Shown here piece by piece: positions 58,601-64,000 of a stretch of DNA of 64,000 bases; the first letter of the stretch is position 1, and every line of letters begins with the position of its first letter. The notes beneath the pieces are model-generated. The model worked only from the letters and a program-made list of their open reading frames with translations. It had not been told where the DNA came from and did no database searches. The translations under genes and the position numbers were made by a program. Origin of the DNA: Entomortierella parvispora (Eukaryota > Mortierellomycota > Mortierellomycetes > Mortierellales > Mortierellaceae); contig OY752140.1 of NCBI GenBank assembly GCA_963573315.1, positions 4,356,231 to 4,420,230 of the forward strand. The letters run 5' to 3'.

Positions 58601-59950
58601 TCCTTCCTGCATCTCTCTTCTTCCCCTCTGCATCTCTCTTCTTCCCCTCTGCATCTCTCCTCTTCCCCTCTGCATCTCTCTTCTTCCCCTCTGCATCTCT
58701 CTTCTTCCCCTCTGCATCTCTCCTCTTCCCCTCTGCATCTCTCTTCTTCCCCTTTGCATTCTCTCTCTCTTTCTCTCTTCCTCTACATCATCCCCTCTGC
58801 ATCTTCCCGCGTCATCTCCTTCAGATCTTCCCTCTTCATCTATCATCTTCCCCCTCTGCATCTTCCCCTCTGCATCTTCCCCTCTGCATCTTCCCCTCGC
58901 ATCTTCGCTCTTCATCTGTCCTCTATGCATCCTTCTTTCTGCCGCCTGCTTCCTCGTCTTTCTTCTTTGCTCCCTTCTTCCTTCCTCCCTCTTCTGCGTG
59001 CTTCTTCTCTGCTTTGCATCCCTCTGCTCTCTGCGTCCTTCTTTCGTGCATCCATCTTCTGCACATCCTTTCTCTTTCTCCCTCAATCTCTTCCCACTGC
59101 TCATATCCTTCTTCCTCTCTTCCCTCTCGCCTCCGTATGCTGTGTCCCTCCTTCTTCCCCCCTCTGCCCGCGTCCTTCTTCCCCCCTTCTGCCCGTGTCC
59201 TTCCTCCCTCTACCCGTGTCCTTCCTCCCTCTGCCCTCATCCTTCTTCCCTCTGCCCTCATCCTTCTTCCCTCTGCCCTCATCCTTCCTCCCTCTGCCCG
59301 TGTCCTTTTCCCTCTGCTTCCCTGGCTCTTCCTCTTCTGTCTCTTTCTCTGTCTGTGCAGCGCCCATCTTGTCTGTAACCCGTCCATCTCTCTCTGTGTG
59401 CCTCCATCTGCACACGTTCATTTTCCCTCTCTCATCCTCCCTTTTGTATTCATCCCCTCCTTCTGCTTGCATCTCTCATCCTCTCTCTGACTTGATCCAT
59501 CTTTCTTCTACCTGGATCCATCTTGTTGTTGTCTTCATCTGTGTTCATCCCTCGGCCCCTTTTGCATCTGTTGGCCTCTGAACAACCACTCTGCTTTCCT
59601 GTGCTCTCTTGCCTCTGTTTTGTTTGCTTTTTTGTTTGCTTTTTTGTTTGCTTTTGTCACTCCCGCGTCTCTCGTCTCCCTCTTGTTTTCTGCTGCCCAC
59701 TTGTCTGCCCTTTCTCTCCCTCTTGTGTCTTCCCTTTCTCTCCCTCTTGTGTCTTCCCTCTTGTCTTTCTGGTCTCCATCTTGTCTTTCTGGTCTCCATC
59801 TTGTCTCCCTCTTGTGTCTTGCACCTTGTCTCCCTCTTGTGTCTTGCACCTTGTCTCCCTCTTGTGTCTTGTGCCCTGTCTCCCTCTGGTGTCTTGTGCC
59901 TTGTCTACCCTCTTGTCTCCTTGTGCCCCTCTTGACAGCCCTCTCCCTCT
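58600..59950. repeat. Polypyrimidine minisatellite block
   Basis: About 1.35 kb, almost purine-free on the plus strand. A first array of a 21-base unit (CTTCTTCCCCTCTGCATCTCT) has seven exact-length periods at 58608-58763. A second 21-base array (CTTCCCTCTGCCCTCATC family) lies at about 59149-59315, TTTGTTTGCTTTT units at 59618-59660, and 20-25-base CTCCCTCTTGTGTCTTG units at 59700-59930. Because units are multiples of three and lack TAA/TAG/TGA, all three plus-strand frames stay open for over 300 codons. I take these as artefacts and not proteins. Confidence 0.85.
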
Positions 59951-60460
59951 TGCTGCACTTGAACCTTTCGCCTCTCTTTATCCTTTGTTCAGGACCGACG
60001 GCTGCTTCACACTCTTTTGTGTGCTCTTGACCAACAGAACAAAAAAACAAGCGACTTTCTTCTTTCTCGCTCGCAGACGTTGCCCTCTCCCCTATTCACT
60101 TTGTTGCTAAACCAGACCTTGCCTTCTCAATTGACTCCCACAAAAAGCTCGCTCCATCTAACAGCGTCCATCCCTATGATCCAAGAACAACTGGCGACCA
60201 ACTTGAAGCTACAAATCCAGGCATGCGCGCCTGTTGGGTAAGTACCAAGTAGCCTAGCACCGCTATCGCTCTCCCTACTTGTTTTCTTGTCTTTCCTCTT
60301 GACTTGTACTATGAAAGCTCCTTTAAATAAAGAAACACACTTGCCAGCTGCATGAACTGTACTCACTTCACCTGTACGAATGTGTGTGTGGCGAAGGTGC
60401 GCTCACGGGATGGCGTGGACGGGGTGGCTTGGGACACTTCAACTCAGGGGCATTCCCTAA
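59951..60460. other. Subtelomeric sequence without recognised gene
   Basis: Mixed C/T-rich sequence leading to the hairpin. An AATAAA lies near 60327 on the plus strand. No coding pattern is recognised. Confidence 0.4.
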
Positions 60461-60540
60461 AACACTGAGTGTCGAACTGACAGACGGAAGCTTCTCTTCC
60501 TCCCTGATTTCTCCCGTCTGTCAGTTCGACACTCAGTGTT
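60461..60540. repeat. Perfect 27-bp inverted repeat, long hairpin
   Basis: The arms 60461-60487 and 60514-60540 are exact reverse complements, with a 26-base pyrimidine-rich loop. Each arm contains GTCGAACTGACAGACGG or its complement. Echoes of the arm words follow outside (GTCAGTTCGA near 60551, GAGTGTTGAAC near 60598). Confidence 0.93.
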
Positions 60541-60628
60541 GAACCCTTGGGTCAGTTCGAGGTTGGCTGCTGGGCTTCATCTTCTCAGTTTCACAATGAG
60601 TGTTGAACATGCATGCCTGGAGATTGGT

Positions 60629-60675
60629 CATCTACTTTCATCTACTTTCATCTACTTTCATCTACTTTCATCTAG
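60629..60675 (+). repeat. 10-bp tandem repeat CATCTACTTT
   Basis: Four exact units plus a partial one. The unit is unrelated to the telomere motif despite the same length. Confidence 0.9.
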
Positions 60676-62777
60676 TCTGTCCGACCATCTGCTCTGGACA
60701 TGCGCTCCATCTGCCAGCGAGCCGACTCATTCCAACTGGCCTCTTTGACAATCTAGCTCAAAGTCGAAGCTGCAAAGCTGGTCTTGGCAACCACTCTGTC
60801 CAGAGAAGGCCGTGGACCATGCACTTCATAGTCTGGACACTGTAGATAGCTTGCTCCTGCTGTCTTGGCCTCTCACTGCCACTTGTTGACTGGGTTCTTC
60901 CTCTCTTTCTTCGTTTCTCTGCTACAATAGTACTGCAGCGCAGTTCGACAGCCTTGGTGAGTACGGTGCTGCCATTATGAACTGTAATAGGCACAGAGGG
61001 GAATGCAAGGGAGAGACCGGGAGAGGGGACAGGGATAAGGACCAGGGACAGGGACAGGGGAAGAGGTAGAGTTGGGAGAACGAATGATGTTTATTATGTA
61101 GGGGGGATGGGGGTATATATATACGTCTGTGTGGCTGTGTGGCTGTGGTGGCTATGATGGTATTGTTTGGAGTGTAGTTTTGGAGTGTAGTTTTGGAGCG
61201 TAGCTAATCTTCTGTTGCATGAACCCTACCACTCTATCTACGCCTGTTGGGCTGTCTGTTGACCTTGCCATAGCCCCAACAACAACTGTCGTAGTCCTAT
61301 AGACTCTTACGTATCTCTTTATCATAATACAGAGATGTCTTTCGCTCGCCGTCTCCTCTTGCTTTGCCAGACCATGCTGTGGACTTGCTGACTGTGTTGT
61401 GGTCGCCATAGTAGCCGCATTGATACGAGGTGCACCTCCCTCAGCTTAATACACAAACTGCATCCTTGACTTATCCCTGTCTTTGCACCGCTCTGCCTTG
61501 GTTAGCCATGTTTTCCTTTTGTTTGGCTGTGAACGTACGCCAATGGCTTATTGCTCTTCCATCCATGATAGTCGAGAGACTCTGGATCCGCCTTTACTCT
61601 CACTGTTTCCACTGTTTCCACTGCAGAACTTGTGTTGGGTCAACAGTACTTGCGGCCATTGTCGAGTGTTTCGGCCTCAATTGCTGCAGTTGAATCCTCA
61701 AGTCTCGTGAGAAAAGATGCTACTTGCTGAGCAAGCTGCACAGGTTATTGCCATCGTTCGATCTTTATGTTGCCTCTTCTTTCGCTTCAACAAACATGTG
61801 TGTTAGACACATATCGTCCAGCGATGTAACTGAACTCACTCCATCAATAGGTTTTGCTGTAGCAACTTGGAAACAGCTCATCAACCGCCTTTGATATCGC
61901 TCCCAGTCTCAATCCCGTGCAATAAGAAGGCCGAGGGACGAGTGGAGACAAGAAGTGTGGTTTATTATATTGCAAGTTTCTATCTATTATAGGTGTCCAT
62001 CGCGTGATGTCACCGTATATCTGTTACATCCCGGCTTTACTATCCTTGTTCCGTTCTTTCCAAGTGAAAGTCATTTCACACCGACTCGTAGACTCGGGAT
62101 ACACAAAATAATGGTCTCTTTCATCTTGAAAGTAAAAATGTAAACAGCAATTGATCAGAAACGGCGGTGGCTATGGTATATATTCTCTTGCAACTGGCAA
62201 CTCCACGCTTAACATTACCCTCACGAGTGATTATCATTGGTCTCTTCTATCGCGATCTAGGGATATCATCGTTCGACTTTCAACTATTGCGACTTTTTTG
62301 TTTTTTTTTTTTTTGCAATTACTCCAGCGTTGACAAAACAACCAGCGATATTGCGTGCCCATCTGAATGTCGTTGATAACGGCTATCGCTTCTGGTGGAT
62401 CTGGTGACTCAGAGCAGGATAGATTTGAAGTTAATGCAATCTAAAAAAACAAATATCAACATTTCGCTGAGCAATTACTCAACATCCGATCTGTTAAACA
62501 ACGGTATTCCTGCATGAACAGGATACACTTGAGAGGACCTCACTGTTCATATGATTTTCATTGCCATCCGCGAAGGAGATAATAAGAAGATGAAATTCAC
62601 TTGAGAAAAAAAAAATTCTACCATCAATTGCGGCTGATCTTCAAGATCAATTGACAACGATCTTGATGGAATGGAAGGCTATCGTTGGTGGCTTTAGTTG
62701 CATATGACTTGTGTTCCATTCTCTAAGGTGGATCTGGAGATAGAGGTGTTCAAAATAATTTCCAATATTTATTTGAC
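60676..62777. other. Subtelomeric sequence, mostly non-coding
   Basis: About 2.1 kb with no gene seen. Features noted: GGGACAGGGACAGG-type repeats at 61015-61065, a TATATATATA stretch near 61115, GGAGTGTAGTTTT repeated twice near 61170-61200, a segment at 61930-61970 sharing GTGTGGTTTATT and nearby words with the LTR at 62778, and a T-run with one G near 62297-62315. Confidence 0.5.
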
Positions 62778-63228
62778 TGTCACGATCGGACAAGACAGGG
62801 ACAAGAAGGTGAACGAAAGGTGTGGTTTATTGTGAATTGCAGACTGAGGAACAAAGCAAGAGGACAGAGGGGTTTATATACTAGAGAGTGATGAAGGCCT
62901 GGACCAGGCCTGCGTTGAGTCAGAGATGACACGGAAGAGTAGGATACATATCCGAGCAGGTACTAATCATAAGCCGGACCTATGAGTAGGGTCCTGGATG
63001 GCAACATAGATGAAGGAGAACGAGATGGAGGTCCTGATAGGTGCGGCTGAGAGATACGTACTAAGGGTAGCTATAGCCCTAGGTCCAGAACCAGGACGCC
63101 AGGGGTACCTGTCGGAGATCAGAGGACAAGCCAATGAGTTCGGATACAGATCCTAGGTTCGGGATCCTAGACCAGAGGTACAAGAGACGCGTACTTCGTA
63201 CGATCTGAGTCTGCGACGTTTCGTGACA
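62778..63228 (-). mobile_element. Probable solo LTR of a retrotransposon
   Basis: 451 bases with inverted ends TGTCACGA (62778-62785) and TCGTGACA (63221-63228), the TG...CA form of long terminal repeats. Read on the minus strand it has a TATA box (complement of 62873-62880, TATATAAA) followed about 45 bases later by a poly(A) signal AATAAA (complement of 62826-62831) and then the end, the expected U3-R-U5 order. No internal retrotransposon region is attached. The flanking five bases (TTGAC and AGCCC) do not match, so the target duplication is lost or the copy arose by recombination. Confidence 0.7.
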
Positions 63229-63299
63229 AGCCCTTGCAATGAGGTATCTTGGCATACAATAAGAACCGGTGTCTTTTGAGCAGATCCAGAGAAACAGCT

Positions 63300-63690
63300 A
63301 CTCAAATATTTCTATTTTAGGAAATGTTTGGAGCAATTACTTCAGATCTTTTCAAGTGAGGAGCAAACTTCAAACATGAGCACAAAGGCTCTACCTAGGG
63401 CTATCGTTGGGTACAATATAAGGTAGTAATATTTCATTGCATCTTGAGATAATGCCCTTCAAATATTCCCTAAAAAGGAAATGTTTTGATCAATTGCGCA
63501 ACATCAACCATAGAGAATTGCAATTGAAATATATTTATAGAAGCCTTCAATCTGCCTCTATCCAATGCAACACCTTGATACTTTGTAATGAAACTATTTC
63601 GAACTTTATTTTATTATTTCCTTTTAAGGAAATGTGTGATGATAGCCTGACTATTTGCAAGTCAATTGTGACACTTTAGGGTTTCAATCC
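63300..63690. repeat. Degenerate telomere-proximal repeat
   Basis: The word (A)GGAAATGTtTggaNCAATT recurs at about 63320, 63477 and, weaker, 63629, each preceded by AAATATT/TATTT-like sequence, spacing about 155 bases. A related GAGCAATTACTCAACATC occurs near 62473. Divergence is high, so unit borders are uncertain. Confidence 0.4.
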
Positions 63691-63721
63691 GTGAAATTAA
63701 GGTTAAAGTTTTAAAGTTTTT

Positions 63722-64000
63722 AGGGTTTTTTAGGGTTTTAGGGTTTTTTTAGGGTTTTTTAGGGTTTTTTAGGGTTTTTTAGGGTTTTTTAGGGTTTTTT
63801 AGGGTTTTTTAGGGTTTTTTAGGGTTTTTTAGGGTTTTTTAGGGTTTTTTAGGGTTTTTTTAGGGTTTTTTAGGGTTTTTTAGGGTTTTTTAGGGTTTTT
63901 TAGGGTTTTTTAGGGTTTTTTAGGGTTTTTTAGGGTTTTTTAGGGTTTTTTAGGGTTTTTTAGGGTTTTTTAGGGTTTTTTAGGGTTTTTTAGGGTTTTT
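63722..64000 (+). repeat. Telomere array, 10-base unit TTTTTTAGGG
   Basis: 28 AGGG blocks run unbroken to the window edge. The spacer is T6 in nearly all; one has T4 (63736-63739) and two have T7 (63744-63750 and 63855-63861). Just before it, degenerate GGGTTT/AAGGTTAAAG sequence (63678-63720) forms the junction. The G-rich strand is 5'-to-3' towards the right, as at a right-hand chromosome end. Confidence 0.93.

Noticed and set aside
58463-59104. Minus-strand ORF of 213 codons rich in Arg/Glu/Gly (MQRGRREM repeats)
   Set aside because: Complement of the same 21-base repeat array; a repeat artefact.
58410-59581. Three overlapping plus-strand ORFs of 322-351 codons
   Set aside because: All are translations of the same pyrimidine minisatellites in different frames (Ser/Phe/Pro/Leu repeats). 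No homology, start context or splice pattern supports a protein.
60629-60675. CATCTACTTT array as an interstitial telomere repeat
   Set aside because: It shares the 10-base length but not the sequence of the T6AG3 unit or its complement.
1-64000. tRNA, rRNA or CRISPR-like features
   Set aside because: No tRNA A/B-box pairs with cloverleaf potential, no rRNA segments and no regularly spaced repeats with unique spacers were recognised by eye. A tRNAscan or Rfam run would be decisive.

Overview
The window looks like one end of a chromosome from an early-diverging filamentous fungus. Mortierellomycota (a Mortierella-type species) is my best guess, made from gene content and architecture and not from a database match. 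The protein-coding genes are eukaryotic and intron-rich: short GT-AG introns of about 50-120 nt, a few long ones, and at least two GC-AG introns. Several families are uncommon in Dikarya but kept in early-diverging fungi: an E2F factor, a 4EHP-type eIF4E, and a TEA factor that retains a C-terminal domain like the animal TEAD YAP-binding domain. The right end runs into a 28-copy array of a ten-base telomere-type unit, six T then AGGG, with the G-rich strand pointing to the window edge.

Layout. 1-850: 3' end of a GH31 alpha-glucosidase. 1258-4136: ERO1. 4154-7077: a complete Tc1/mariner-type DNA transposon with a 27-bp terminal inverted repeat, a spliced DD34E transposase and an oppositely oriented 422-aa passenger gene. 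7391-9908: eIF4E/4EHP. 10275-11711 (-): seven-pass membrane protein of unknown family. 11712-14748: long intergenic stretch with a palindrome. 14749-20767: glycogen debranching enzyme (15 exons). 21065-22624: PIG-M GPI mannosyltransferase. 23164-25752: ceramide synthase. 26288-29419 (-): E2F. 31542-32618: RNF5/RNF185-type ER ubiquitin ligase. 32868-34335: amidohydrolase. 34786-36868: MFS transporter. 37012-38743 (-): four-pass membrane protein with a long tail. 40022-42108: TEA/TEAD-like factor. 42585-46129 (-): VPS16. 46605-51749: NUP155/NUP170.

From about 52 kb the character changes to subtelomere. It holds a degraded multi-exon gene (about 52.5-55.1 kb) with an Asp-Asp-Gln repeat and a nuclease-like C-terminal block, a tandemly duplicated exon-like unit (56.4-56.7 kb), 1.4 kb of polypyrimidine minisatellites (58.6-59.95 kb), a perfect 27-bp hairpin (60.46-60.54 kb), a likely solo LTR (62.78-63.23 kb) and the telomere array (63.72-64.0 kb).

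The core genes are housekeeping and do not form a cluster. Shared themes are the ER and secretory pathway (ERO1, PIG-M, ceramide synthase, RNF5-like ligase), endolysosomal traffic (VPS16), glycogen breakdown (debranching enzyme; GH31 may act on related alpha-glucans), the nuclear pore, and cell-cycle or developmental transcription (E2F, TEA). VPS16 and NUP155 are head to head and probably share a promoter region. All exon maps were deduced by eye from reading frame, splice sites and family homology; phases close in every gene given an exon list.
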